Below, piece by piece: positions 17,556 to 27,216 of a stretch of 64,000 bases of DNA (position 1 is its first letter; each line of letters begins with the position of its first letter). The DNA is from Blattabacterium sp. (Blatta orientalis) str. Tarazona (GTDB taxonomy: Bacteria; Bacteroidota; Bacteroidia; Flavobacteriales; Blattabacteriaceae). Under the pieces are notes generated by a model that did not search any database, was not told where the DNA came from, and was given only the letters and a program-made list of their open reading frames with translations. The position numbers and the translations under genes were made by a program. The stretch covers positions 310,001-374,000 of the forward strand of contig NC_020195.1 of NCBI RefSeq assembly GCF_000334405.1, written 5' to 3'.

Positions 17556-19958
17556 CTATATCAGGGCTAAATGAATCACATCATTCATGTCTCTAACATA
17601 ATCAAAGGTTAATCCCTTTAAGTGGTCTTGTTTAATTTCTTCTACATCTTTTTTATTATCCTGTGAAAGGATAATTTCTTTTATATTAGCCCGTTTAGCA
17701 GCTAGAATTTTCTCTTTTATTCCTCCCACAGGAAGAACCTTTCCTCTTAATGTAATTTCTCCTGTCATAGCTAAATGAGGTCTTAATTTTCTTTTAGTAT
17801 AACTTGATACTAGAGAAGTTAACATAGTAATTCCTGCAGATGGACCGTCTTTAGGGACAGCACCTTCAGGAACATGAACGTGTACATTTTGTTCTTCGAA
17901 CATTTTAGGATCTATGTTAAAATCCTTATAATGAGCTTTAATATATTGCAAAGCAATTGTGGCAGATTCTTTCATAACTTCTCCTAAATTTCCAGTAATA
18001 CTTAAATTTCCTTTTCCCTTGGACAAACTGGATTCTATGTATAAAATATCTCCACCAAAATTAGTCCAAGCTAAACCTGTAACAACGCCTGGAACTTTAT
18101 TTTCTTCATAACGATCCGGATCATTTGGAATTCCCAGAATTTCCTCTATTTTTTCAATACTTAAACGTTTCACATATTTCCTATCCATAGCAATATGCTT
18201 AGCGGCATAACGTGCTAATTTAGCCATATGTTTTTCCAGAGTTCTCAAACCGGATTCTCTGGTATAACTTTCTATAACTTTTTCAATTTGTTGAGTTCCA
18301 AGTATCAAGTCTGATTTTTTCAATCCATTTTCTTTCAATTGTTTAGGAAGGATATGTTTTTTGACGATTTGGGTCTTTTCCTCTACCGTATATCCATTCA
18401 TCTCTATAACCTCCATTCTATCTATAAGAGCTGGTTGTATATTAGAAAGAGAATTGGCTGTAGCGATAAACAATACTTTGGACAAATCATAACCCATTTC
18501 CAAAAAATTGTCATAAAATGAGGTATTCTGTTCTGGGTCCAAAACTTCTAACATGGCAGAAGAAGGATCTCCATTCGCTCCTAAACCTATTTTATCAATT
18601 TCGTCAAGAACAAAAACAGGATTGGAAGTTCCTACCTTTCGGATGGATTGCAATAATCTTCCCGGCATAGCTCCAATATAAGTTCTTCTGTGACCACGTA
18701 TTTCAGACTCATCGTGTAATCCACCTAAAGAAATACGTACGTATTTTCTTTTAAGTGCAGTAGCTATAGATCTACCCAAAGAAGTTTTTCCCACTCCAGG
18801 TGGACCATAAAAGCATAGAATAGGGGAACGCATATCTCCTCTTAATTTTAAAACTGCCAAATATTCTATAATACGTTCTTTAACTTTTTCCAACCCGTAA
18901 TGATCTCTATCTAATATTTTCTGAGCAAATTCTAAATCAAAACTATCTTTTGAGTATTTTCCCCAGGGGAGATCAATCATCAATTCTAGATAATTTCTTT
19001 GAACAGTATATTCTGGCATTTGAGGATTAGTCCTTTGCATTTTTATTAACTCTCTATCAAACTGTTTTTTAGCTTCCTTAGACCATTTTTTTCTGGAAGC
19101 TTTTGCACGCATTTCATCAATCTCTTTTTCATAAGAAATATCTCCTAACTCTTCTTGTATAGCTTTAATTTGTTGATGTAGAAAATATTCTCTTTGTTGC
19201 TGATCCATATCACTACGAACACGGGACTGAATATCGTTCTTTAACTTTATTTGTTGATGTTCTACGTTCAGAAAACGCAGCGTCTCCATGGCTCTCTTTT
19301 TTAAATCATCATACTCTAACAATTTTTGTTTGTCTCTAGTAGCTAAATTCATATTGGCTGCTACAAAATTGATTAAAAAAGAAGGGCTTTCTATATTGCG
19401 AATAGCAATGCTTGCTTCTGATGGAATATTTGGATTATCCTGAATAATTTTTATGGCAATTTCTTTGATGGATTCTACCAAAGCAAGGTATTCCTTATCT
19501 TTACAAGAAGGTTTGTTTTCTTCTAAAGCTATAATTTCTGCTTTAAAATATGGATCGTTTTGAATAAAACGACTGACCTTAAATCTTCTTTTTCCCTGTA
19601 AAATAACAGTGGTATTTCCATCAGGCATTTTCAATAACTTCAAGATTTTAGCCACTGTTCCTATAGAGTATAAATCTTTTTCACTAAGATTTTCTATTCC
19701 TGAATTTTTCTGTGTTAATACTCCAACGGTTTTATCCAATCCATAAGCATCTTGTAATAATTGGATAGATCCACTTTTTCCTGCTATAATGGGAAAAACA
19801 ATTCCAGAATATAAAACCATATTTCTCACTGTTAATATACATAATTGTTCCGGAATGTCATCTTTAAGAAGTTGATCTTCTTCATCCTGACTCATTAAAG
19901 GAATAAATTCTGCTTCAGACTCGAATCCAGATTCGGTAAATATATTTTTTAGTAACAT
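17556..19958 (-). CDS. lon: ATP-dependent protease Lon
   Basis: Cytoplasmic AAA+ serine protease for damaged and regulatory proteins. The 800-residue chain has the N-terminal substrate-recognition domain, a coiled central part (VEHQQIKLKNDIQSRV), Walker A GPPGVGKTS near residue 385, Walker B VFVLDEIDKIG, and the Ser-Lys protease domain with KDGPSAGITM (catalytic Ser near 705) and GGIKEKILAAKRA (catalytic Lys). It is full length and intact. About 160 nt separate it from ligA upstream. Confidence 0.97.
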   Translation of the reverse strand: MLLKNIFTESGFESEAEFIPLMSQDEEDQLLKDDIPEQLCILTVRNMVLYSGIVFPIIAGKSGSIQLLQDAYGLDKTVGVLTQKNSGIENLSEKDLYSIGTVAKILKLLKMPDGNTTVILQGKRRFKVSRFIQNDPYFKAEIIALEENKPSCKDKEYLALVESIKEIAIKIIQDNPNIPSEASIAIRNIESPSFLINFVAANMNLATRDKQKLLEYDDLKKRAMETLRFLNVEHQQIKLKNDIQSRVRSDMDQQQREYFLHQQIKAIQEELGDISYEKEIDEMRAKASRKKWSKEAKKQFDRELIKMQRTNPQMPEYTVQRNYLELMIDLPWGKYSKDSFDLEFAQKILDRDHYGLEKVKERIIEYLAVLKLRGDMRSPILCFYGPPGVGKTSLGRSIATALKRKYVRISLGGLHDESEIRGHRRTYIGAMPGRLLQSIRKVGTSNPVFVLDEIDKIGLGANGDPSSAMLEVLDPEQNTSFYDNFLEMGYDLSKVLFIATANSLSNIQPALIDRMEVIEMNGYTVEEKTQIVKKHILPKQLKENGLKKSDLILGTQQIEKVIESYTRESGLRTLEKHMAKLARYAAKHIAMDRKYVKRLSIEKIEEILGIPNDPDRYEENKVPGVVTGLAWTNFGGDILYIESSLSKGKGNLSITGNLGEVMKESATIALQYIKAHYKDFNIDPKMFEEQNVHVHVPEGAVPKDGPSAGITMLTSLVSSYTKRKLRPHLAMTGEITLRGKVLPVGGIKEKILAAKRANIKEIILSQDNKKDVEEIKQDHLKGLTFDYVRDMNDVIHLALI

Positions 19959-20119
19959 AAAAAAATAGATTTCTTACTTAAATGAGGATTCCTATCCTAT
20001 TCTTTACTATTCTAGAGGAACCACCACCTTAAATATACTGTTTTCTATATGAAAAAAAAAACCCTAATGGCGGACTTATTTTCTTTTGAAAAAACGATTA
20101 TTCAGTATGAAAAATTGAT

Positions 20120-22180
20120 TTATTTTTCTTTTTTTTCTTGTTCAAGGAGTTTAATAAAAATATCTTCCGTTAAAATTTTTATATGGGTTTTTTTCATACA
20201 TCTTTCAAGTTTAGAACCAAAGTTTTTTCCTACAACAATAAAATTAATTTGGTTATTCACCGTATGAAATACTCTTCCTCCTAAAAGTTCTACCAAGTTT
20301 TTAGCCTTATTACGAGTCATACTAGACAGTCTTCCTGTAAATAAAAAAGATTTTCCTTCAATAGGAGAATATTTGCTTTTTGCTGGATTTTTTTTATAGA
20401 AATCGGAAAAATTTAATCCATGTTTCATCAGAATTTCCACAATTTTTTTGTTCTCTTTAGTGGAAAAATAAGTTTTTATACTTTCGGAAATTTTTTTTCC
20501 TATTCCTGAAATAGAGGTTAATTGTGCTTCCTCCGCCTGTATTAAGGAATTTATATTTAAAAAATTTTCTGTTAATTTTTTAGAAATATATTCTCCTACA
20601 TGAGGAATTCCTAAAGCATATAAGACTCTTTGATAGGGATTCTCTTTGGATTTTTCTATGTTCTTTATTAAAGAATCTGCTAATTTTTCTTTCACTCCAT
20701 CTATTTGAAGAAGTTTTTCCTTTTTAATTGATATAAATCGGAAAATATTATATAAAAAACCTTTTTGGTACAATTTTTTTATCATTTCATTTCCAATTCC
20801 TTTTATATTCATAGCCCTTTCACTCACAAAATGTTGTATTTTTCTCATGTTTTGAGAAGGACACAAATTATTGGGACAGTAGAACGATTCATTTTTTTTT
20901 CTTAAATGGCTCCTACATGAGGGACATTTTGTTAAGAAATATATAGGAGATGCATTGATTAATCTTTTTTTTAAATTTATTTTAGCTACTTTAGGAATAA
21001 TGTCCCCTCCTTTTTCTAATAAAAGAGCATCTCCATAATGAATCCCCATTTTTTGAATAAAATGATCATTATAAAGCGTCACTCTTTTCACTATTGTTCC
21101 AGAAATTTTTTTTGGGATTACCTCGGCTACAGGAGTAATGATTCCAGTGCGTCCTACTTGAAATTTCAGGTTTAATAATTTTGTCTCAGATAATTTTTTT
21201 GGTCTAAATTTGTAAGCTATAGCCCAACGGGGATATTTATTCGTATATCCTAAAAGAGATTGATTCTTATGTTCATTGACCTTAATGACTATTCCATCAA
21301 TCTGATAGGGAAGTGTTTGTTTCCATTGACTCCAATAGTCCAGGAAATGAAATATATCCTTGATTTTTTTACAAAGTAAAACCTTTTCGGATATTTCAAA
21401 CCCCCAATTTCGTAGGGTTTGTAAAGCTTGATATTGTGTATCAAAAGGCAAATTTGTTCCCATTATAGAGTAGACGATACAAGATAGAGTCCGTTTATAT
21501 ACTTCTTTATTATTCTTAATTTTCAGAGTTCCACTTGCCGTATTTCTAGGATTAGCATAAGGATTCTTTCCACTTATTGTGCGTTTCGCATTGATTTCTA
21601 AAAACTTTTTTATAGGAAGAAAAATCTCTCCACGGATTTCAAGATATTCCGGATGGTTTTTCCCTATTAATTTTAGGGGAATGGATTGGATGGTCCGTAC
21701 ATTTTCTATGACTTCCTCTCCTTTTTTTCCATCTCCACGAGTCACAGCATGAGTTAAAAATCCGTTTTTATAAATTAAATTAACAGACACTCCATCATAT
21801 TTTAGTTCACATACGAAAGAAGAAGAAGAAATGGATTTCTGAATCCTTTTTTTCCAAGTCATTAACTCTTTCTTAGAATAGGTGTTTTGAAGAGAGTACA
21901 TTTTATATTTATGATAATAAATGGAAGAATCTGCATATTTTTTTCCCTCTACTCCTATTCTCAGAGTGGGAGAGCTCTGATCATAGAATTCTGGATGTTC
22001 TTTTTCCAATAGAAATAATTCTCTTAATTTTTTATCAAAATTGTAATCAGATATCTCAGAAGTATCCAGGGCATAATATTGATAATTATATTCCGAAAGT
22101 TTTTTTCTTAACTTATATATTTTTTCTTTGATGTCTTTTTTATTTCTATCCTTTTCATGTTTTTTGGTAATATATAGCAC
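20120..22180 (-). CDS. ligA: NAD-dependent DNA ligase
   Basis: Seals nicks during replication and repair using NAD. In order: an N-terminal Ia domain, the adenylation motif CELKYDGVSV (nucleophile Lys near 126), an OB fold, a four-cysteine zinc finger (CPSC ... CPNNLC), helix-hairpin-helix repeats and a C-terminal BRCT domain from about residue 605 (FLFTGRLSSMTRNKA). At 686 residues it is full length, unlike polA and ftsK here. The chosen start overlaps the prmC end by 26 nt. No later in-frame start precedes the conserved N-terminus. Confidence 0.96.
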   Translation of the reverse strand: MLYITKKHEKDRNKKDIKEKIYKLRKKLSEYNYQYYALDTSEISDYNFDKKLRELFLLEKEHPEFYDQSSPTLRIGVEGKKYADSSIYYHKYKMYSLQNTYSKKELMTWKKRIQKSISSSSFVCELKYDGVSVNLIYKNGFLTHAVTRGDGKKGEEVIENVRTIQSIPLKLIGKNHPEYLEIRGEIFLPIKKFLEINAKRTISGKNPYANPRNTASGTLKIKNNKEVYKRTLSCIVYSIMGTNLPFDTQYQALQTLRNWGFEISEKVLLCKKIKDIFHFLDYWSQWKQTLPYQIDGIVIKVNEHKNQSLLGYTNKYPRWAIAYKFRPKKLSETKLLNLKFQVGRTGIITPVAEVIPKKISGTIVKRVTLYNDHFIQKMGIHYGDALLLEKGGDIIPKVAKINLKKRLINASPIYFLTKCPSCRSHLRKKNESFYCPNNLCPSQNMRKIQHFVSERAMNIKGIGNEMIKKLYQKGFLYNIFRFISIKKEKLLQIDGVKEKLADSLIKNIEKSKENPYQRVLYALGIPHVGEYISKKLTENFLNINSLIQAEEAQLTSISGIGKKISESIKTYFSTKENKKIVEILMKHGLNFSDFYKKNPAKSKYSPIEGKSFLFTGRLSSMTRNKAKNLVELLGGRVFHTVNNQINFIVVGKNFGSKLERCMKKTHIKILTEDIFIKLLEQEKKEK

Positions 22181-23045
22181 GAATCATTCGGAAAAAACCT
22201 AGAAAGTCTCTTCTAATTTCTAAATTTCTGAATCCTTTTTTTTTCATAAATTCAATGAAATCTAGATGAAGAAATTGATTAATTTCAAAGTAAACACATA
22301 CTAATACTCCAGTAAATTTTTTTTTGATCCAGGAAAGAATTTTTTGATAAAAAATGAATGGGGCCTCATCAGGAACAAATAAAGCTTGAAAAGGTTCATA
22401 TTGAAAAATATTCGGATGCAGTAATTTTTTTTCAGAGATTCTTACATAAGGAGGATTACTTACGACAATGTTAACAGGATATTTTTTTATAATGGGAAGA
22501 GAAATTAAATTTTGCAATATATCCACTTTTCTTAAAAAAATTTTTTCTTTGTGAAATTTTGAATTTCTTTTTGCTATAAAAAGACTTTCAGGAGAAATAT
22601 CTACGGCATGAATATGACGTATTTTAGGAAGTTTCTTTTTTAAAGTAATCCCAATACATCCACTTCCTGTTCCAAGATCAAATACTTGAACGTTTTCACT
22701 ATTTCTTTTGTGATCCTGTATAATCCAGGATACAAGTTCTTCTGTTTCTGGTCTTGGAATAAAGACTTTTTCATTAACTAAAAAATCCATTCCAAAAAAA
22801 TAAGTCTTTCCAATTATATACTGAATGGGTCTATTTTTTTTCAATTCCCATAATTTTTTTATCAATTTTTTGTAGATATAATCTTCTATTTTTTCTTTTT
22901 TACTTAATTTTAAGATAATTGTGGTTTTATCACATTTAAACACGTGGGTTGTCAGCAAAAAAAAGAGACTTTCTAACTCTTTAGAGTCTTGATAGACTTC
23001 TTGAAGATCCTCATAAAATAGATGGTAGAATTCCTCGATAGACAT
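22155..23045 (-). CDS. prmC: Peptide chain release factor N5-glutamine methyltransferase
   Basis: Methylates the GGQ glutamine of release factors. The 296 residues show an N-terminal helical domain with GKTYFFGMDFLVNEKVFIPR before the Rossmann fold, the SAM motif VFDLGTGSGCIGI, and the substrate motif VVSNPPYV. The C-terminus is ordinary. It is divergent from mnmE, with a 70-nt intergenic region, and lies upstream of ligA on the minus strand. Confidence 0.94.
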   Translation of the reverse strand: MSIEEFYHLFYEDLQEVYQDSKELESLFFLLTTHVFKCDKTTIILKLSKKEKIEDYIYKKLIKKLWELKKNRPIQYIIGKTYFFGMDFLVNEKVFIPRPETEELVSWIIQDHKRNSENVQVFDLGTGSGCIGITLKKKLPKIRHIHAVDISPESLFIAKRNSKFHKEKIFLRKVDILQNLISLPIIKKYPVNIVVSNPPYVRISEKKLLHPNIFQYEPFQALFVPDEAPFIFYQKILSWIKKKFTGVLVCVYFEINQFLHLDFIEFMKKKGFRNLEIRRDFLGFFRMIRAIYYQKT

Positions 23046-23115
23046 TCTACAATGTACGAATTAAAAAAAATATTTATTTTTTCTACCTTAGTTTAGTATT
23101 AGAATTTTTTTTCCT

Positions 23116-24507
23116 ATGTTAGATGAAGATACCATTGTTGCTTTGGCTACTCCTATGGGATCAAGCGCTATCTCTGTTATTCGTATTTCTGGAAATAATT
23201 CCATATCCACTGTTGAAAAAATTTTTGTTTCCGTTATCTATGGAAAAAAACTAGAAAATCAATCCACACATACTCTTCATCTAGGGTCTATTGTGGATGA
23301 AAATGTTTTATTGGATCAAGTATTAGTATCTATATTTAGATCTCCTTCTTCTTACACAGGAGAAAATATGATAGAGATATCTTGTCATGGATCTTATTAT
23401 ATTCAACAAAAAATAATGCAATTGCTGATTAGAAAAGGATTACGTTTAGCTCGTCCTGGAGAATTTACATTTCGTGCATTTTTAAATAAGAAAATAGATC
23501 TATCACAAGCTGAAGCTATAGCAGATCTGATTTTATCGGAAAATAAAGCTTATCATGAAATATCTTTGCAACAAATAAAAGGATCCTTGACTCATACCAT
23601 TAAAGATTTACGAAAAAAATTATTGGATTTTGCATCTCTCCTAGAATTGGAATTGGATTTTTCAGAAGAAGATGTGATCTTTGCCAAAAGATCAGAACTT
23701 TTTTCTTTCTTAAAGGATTTAGAAAAAACATTAAAAGATTTAATTGAATCTTTTTCACTAGGAAATGCGATAAAAAAAGGAATCTATGTAGCTATTATTG
23801 GAGAACCAAATGTAGGGAAATCTACGTTATTTAATTACGTGATTAATGAGAACCGTTCGATCATATCTCATATAGAAGGAACTACTAGAGATAGTATAGA
23901 AGGAGAATTTGTTTTGAATGGGATCCATTTTCACTTTGTGGATACTGCAGGAATTAGAGAAACTAAAGATCCAATAGAAATGATGGGAGTTCAAAAAACG
24001 ATGGAAAAAATACAAGAATCTCAAGTTCTCTTATATCTTTTTGAAGCCTCTACCAAGGAAGAAAAAAAACAAGAAAAAATTCTTCATGAAATTCAACTTC
24101 TTCACAAGAAATATCCAATGAAAAAAATTTTAGCTATTGCTAATAAATCAGATGTATCCTCTTTTAAAGACTTCTACAAGATAAAGTCAAAGATTCCTTA
24201 TTTTTTTGAAATTTCTGCAAAAAATCATCACGGAATAAAAAAAATGCTCTATACTTTAAGTAATTTATTCATAAAAAAACTACAAGAAAAAAATATTATT
24301 GTGACACAAAACAGACACTATGAAGCTTTGAAAAAATCTTTAGAAGAAGTTTTTCTAGCTCATGAAGCTTTCAATAAAAGGATTTCAGAAGATTTAATTT
24401 CTATACATATTAAAGAAGCTTTGCGGTATTTAGGAGAGATAACAGGAGAAATAACAAATGAAGAGATCCTAAAAAACATATTCTCCAAATTTTGTATTGG
24501 AAAGTAA
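23116..24507 (+). CDS. mnmE: tRNA modification GTPase MnmE
   Basis: With MnmG it modifies wobble uridine 34. The N-terminal folate-binding domain begins VALATPMGSSAISVIRISG. The G domain has Walker A GEPNVGKST near residue 229, DTAG and NKSD, and the chain ends with the diagnostic FCIGK whose Cys takes part in catalysis. At 463 residues it is full length. gltX follows within a few bases. Confidence 0.96.
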   Translation: MLDEDTIVALATPMGSSAISVIRISGNNSISTVEKIFVSVIYGKKLENQSTHTLHLGSIVDENVLLDQVLVSIFRSPSSYTGENMIEISCHGSYYIQQKIMQLLIRKGLRLARPGEFTFRAFLNKKIDLSQAEAIADLILSENKAYHEISLQQIKGSLTHTIKDLRKKLLDFASLLELELDFSEEDVIFAKRSELFSFLKDLEKTLKDLIESFSLGNAIKKGIYVAIIGEPNVGKSTLFNYVINENRSIISHIEGTTRDSIEGEFVLNGIHFHFVDTAGIRETKDPIEMMGVQKTMEKIQESQVLLYLFEASTKEEKKQEKILHEIQLLHKKYPMKKILAIANKSDVSSFKDFYKIKSKIPYFFEISAKNHHGIKKMLYTLSNLFIKKLQEKNIIVTQNRHYEALKKSLEEVFLAHEAFNKRISEDLISIHIKEALRYLGEITGEITNEEILKNIFSKFCIGK

Positions 24508-24512
24508 GATTC

Positions 24513-26039
24513 ATGATGCAAAAAAAACACAATCTTGTCAGAGTTCGTTTTGCTCCTAGTCCAACAGGTCCATTACATTTAGGTGGAATAAGAACCGCTT
24601 TATACAATTATCTTTTTGCTAAAAAATATGGAGGATCCTTTATTCTTAGAATAGAAGATACGGATCGAAAAAGATTTGTTCCTAATTCTGAATCCTATAT
24701 TATGGAAACATTAAAATGGTGCCAGATAGAACCTGATGAAGGAGTTGGTTATGGAGGAGTTCATCTCCCTTATCATCAATCTAAACGTGGAGATATTTAT
24801 CGTTTCCATCTTTCTAAATTATTAGAGAAAGGGTATGCATATTACGCTTTTGACACAGATAAGGAACTTTATATAAAAAAAAAGGAATATCAAAATCGTG
24901 GATTAACCTTTTCTTATAATGCGAGTATAAGAATGGATATGAACAATTCCTTGACCATGACGAAAAAACAATTGTATACAAAATTAAATTCTGGTTTTTC
25001 CTATGTTATTCGATTTAAAATTCAACCTGGAGAAAAATTGAAAATGGAGGATATGATACGTGGAAATATTGTAGTCAACACAGATAGTTTAGACGATAAA
25101 ATATTGTTAAAATCTAATGGAATAGCTACTTATCATTTAGCTAATACTATAGACGATCATTTAATGAAAATCACTCATGTGATCAGAGGTGAAGAATGGC
25201 TACCATCTATGTCTTTACACTTATTATTATATCGTGCTTTTGGTTGGATTCCGCCTAGTTTTGCACATTTGCCTTTAATATTAAGAGAGGATGGAAAAGG
25301 AAAGCTTAGCAAAAGAAACGTAGAAGATTTAGATTTTCCTATATTTCCTTTACAATGGAAAGTTCCAGAAACTAAGACGATTATTCCAGGATACAGAGAG
25401 CTAGGATATTTTCCAGAAGCTTTCGTTAATATGTTAGCTTTGTTGGGATGGAATCCAGGAATCCAAAGAGAAATTTTTTCCTTACAAGAATTAATTAATT
25501 TCTTTTCTTTAAAAAGAATCACTAAATCTGGAGTTTATTTTAACCTAAAAAAAGCCAATTGGTTCAATAAACAATACTTGAAAAAAAAAGGGGAAGAAAT
25601 ATTTTCTTATCTTTCTATGGAACTGCAAAAACGTTCTATTTCCTATGAAATAGATTATTTATATAAAGTCATCCATCTCACAATCGATAGGCTACATTTT
25701 GTCCATGAAATTTGGGAACATACTTTTTACTTTTTTATTTCTCCTAATTCTTATGAATACAGTTTTTTTAATCAAATTTTTCATCAAAATATCATTGATC
25801 AATTAGAGTCTTGTAAAAAATCATTATTAAATATTCCTCAATTTACATCCGTAGATTTGAGATTATTATTTCATAAATACAATCAAAAAAATAGACATAA
25901 AATGATGAAAATATTTCGTTTAGCTTTAGTTGGGAGCCTAAAAGGGACTGATCTTTTTATGATTTTTGAAATGTTAGGAAAGAAAGAAAGTATCCATCGG
26001 ATAGAGAAATTAATGAAAAAAATAAGAGAAAAGATCTAG
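24513..26039 (+). CDS. gltX: Glutamyl-tRNA synthetase
   Basis: Charges tRNA-Glu. The class I signature RFAPSPTGPLHLGGIRTAL begins within 20 residues of ATG 24513, chosen over a TTG at 24492 that lies inside mnmE. The KLSKRN loop is present. About 508 residues. tRNA-Gln is also encoded in this window; whether this enzyme is discriminating cannot be judged by eye. It starts 5 nt after mnmE. Confidence 0.95.
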   Translation: MMQKKHNLVRVRFAPSPTGPLHLGGIRTALYNYLFAKKYGGSFILRIEDTDRKRFVPNSESYIMETLKWCQIEPDEGVGYGGVHLPYHQSKRGDIYRFHLSKLLEKGYAYYAFDTDKELYIKKKEYQNRGLTFSYNASIRMDMNNSLTMTKKQLYTKLNSGFSYVIRFKIQPGEKLKMEDMIRGNIVVNTDSLDDKILLKSNGIATYHLANTIDDHLMKITHVIRGEEWLPSMSLHLLLYRAFGWIPPSFAHLPLILREDGKGKLSKRNVEDLDFPIFPLQWKVPETKTIIPGYRELGYFPEAFVNMLALLGWNPGIQREIFSLQELINFFSLKRITKSGVYFNLKKANWFNKQYLKKKGEEIFSYLSMELQKRSISYEIDYLYKVIHLTIDRLHFVHEIWEHTFYFFISPNSYEYSFFNQIFHQNIIDQLESCKKSLLNIPQFTSVDLRLLFHKYNQKNRHKMMKIFRLALVGSLKGTDLFMIFEMLGKKESIHRIEKLMKKIREKI

Positions 26040-26097
26040 ATTTTTTTGAAAAAAGAACATAAAAACATAGATTTACACTTTTGCAAAAAAAATTCCA

Positions 26098-26448
26098 ATG
26101 CTGAGACATTATGAAAATATCATGATAATCACTCCTATTTTGTCTGATGATCAAGACAAAAAAACGGCAAAAGAGTATGAAAATTATCTCATCCAAAAAA
26201 ATGGAAAAATAGTTCATCAGGAACATTGGGGATTAAAAAAATTAGCTTATCCTATTCAAAAAAAACAAAGTGGATGTTATCATTTATTTGAGTTTTTATT
26301 AAGTTCTAATTTAGTATCTGATTTAGAATTGAAATTAAGACAAGACGAACGTATTTTACGTTTTATCACTGTAAAATTAAATAAATATGGAATAGAATAT
26401 GCAGAAAGAAGGAGAAATAAATTATTAAAAAAAGACCAAGAATTATGA
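26098..26448 (+). CDS. rpsF: 30S ribosomal protein S6
   Basis: Binds the 30S platform together with S18. The 116 residues show the family pattern: RHYENIMIITP at the start, then KIVHQEHWGLKKLAYPI and the C-terminal RFITVKLNK. It is first of rpsF-rpsR-rplI and overlaps rpsR by 4 nt. Confidence 0.96.
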   Translation: MLRHYENIMIITPILSDDQDKKTAKEYENYLIQKNGKIVHQEHWGLKKLAYPIQKKQSGCYHLFEFLLSSNLVSDLELKLRQDERILRFITVKLNKYGIEYAERRRNKLLKKDQEL

Positions 26449-26762
26449 TTTTAGAAGAGGAGATCAATCAACCCCATCATACAAAACAACAACAAGGGGG
26501 AGACAGCGATTTAAGATACTTGTCTCCTCTTAAGATAGAAACTAAAATAGAAAAAAAATATTGTTATTTTAAACAAAGAAATATTAAGTATATAGATTAT
26601 AAAGACCCGATATTTTTGATCAAATTTCTGAATGCGCAAGGTAAAATATTGCCACGTCGTATTACAGGAACTTTACAAAAGAATCAAAATAAATTAAATG
26701 CGGCTATAAAAAGATGCCGACAAATTGGACTTTTACCTTTTGTTACAGATGACTTAAGATAA
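26445..26762 (+). CDS. rpsR: 30S ribosomal protein S18
   Basis: Partner of S6. The core reads YIDYKDPIFLIKFLNAQGK, then ILPRRITGT and ending LLPFVTDDLR. It has a flavobacterial-style N-terminal extension of about 30 residues (QPHHTKQQQGG) giving 105 residues. It is coupled to rpsF by a 4-nt overlap, and rplI starts 4 nt later. Confidence 0.96.
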   Translation: MILEEEINQPHHTKQQQGGDSDLRYLSPLKIETKIEKKYCYFKQRNIKYIDYKDPIFLIKFLNAQGKILPRRITGTLQKNQNKLNAAIKRCRQIGLLPFVTDDLR

Positions 26763-26766
26763 AAAA

Positions 26767-27216
26767 ATGAAAATTATTCTCAAAAAAGACGTTGAAAATT
26801 TGGGGTTTCAATATGATGAATTAAATGTGAAACCAGGATATGCTAGAAACTATTTAATTCCTAAAGGGTATGCTATTATCGCTTTACCTGGAGAAGTGAA
26901 AAATATTCAAGAAATCTTAAAACAACGCTCTAAAAAGGAAAGTTTTTTCATTGAAAAATCCAAAGAAATAGAAAAAAAATTAAAACAATTGACTATAAAA
27001 ATAACAGCTAAAGTAGGAAGAGGAGGAAAATTGTTCGGTTCAATTAATAATCAAGAATTGATGGTAGCTTTGCACAAAGAAGGGATTTCTATAGAAAAAA
27101 AATTTATCAGAATTCCTGGAAATAGAGTTATTAAAACGATTGGAAAACATCAGGCCTGTATACGTTTACCTCGTCAACGGGAAATTCCCCTAAATTTTGA
27201 AGTAGTATCTGACTAA
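26767..27216 (+). CDS. rplI: 50S ribosomal protein L9
   Basis: The N-terminal L9 signature is KIILKKDVENLG then VKPGYARNYLIPKGYA, followed by the long connecting helix and the C-terminal domain GRGGKLFGSI. At 149 residues it is full length. Its TAA stop overlaps the mntH stop on the other strand (27213-27216). Confidence 0.96.
   Translation: MKIILKKDVENLGFQYDELNVKPGYARNYLIPKGYAIIALPGEVKNIQEILKQRSKKESFFIEKSKEIEKKLKQLTIKITAKVGRGGKLFGSINNQELMVALHKEGISIEKKFIRIPGNRVIKTIGKHQACIRLPRQREIPLNFEVVSD

Noticed and set aside
20049..20267. Plus-strand open frame of 72 codons between lon and ligA
   Set aside because: It mostly overlaps the ligA BRCT coding region on the other strand. The ~160-nt gap itself shows no clear gene or hairpin.
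25175..25522. 115-codon minus-strand open frame inside gltX
   Set aside because: Antisense shadow of a conserved synthetase.
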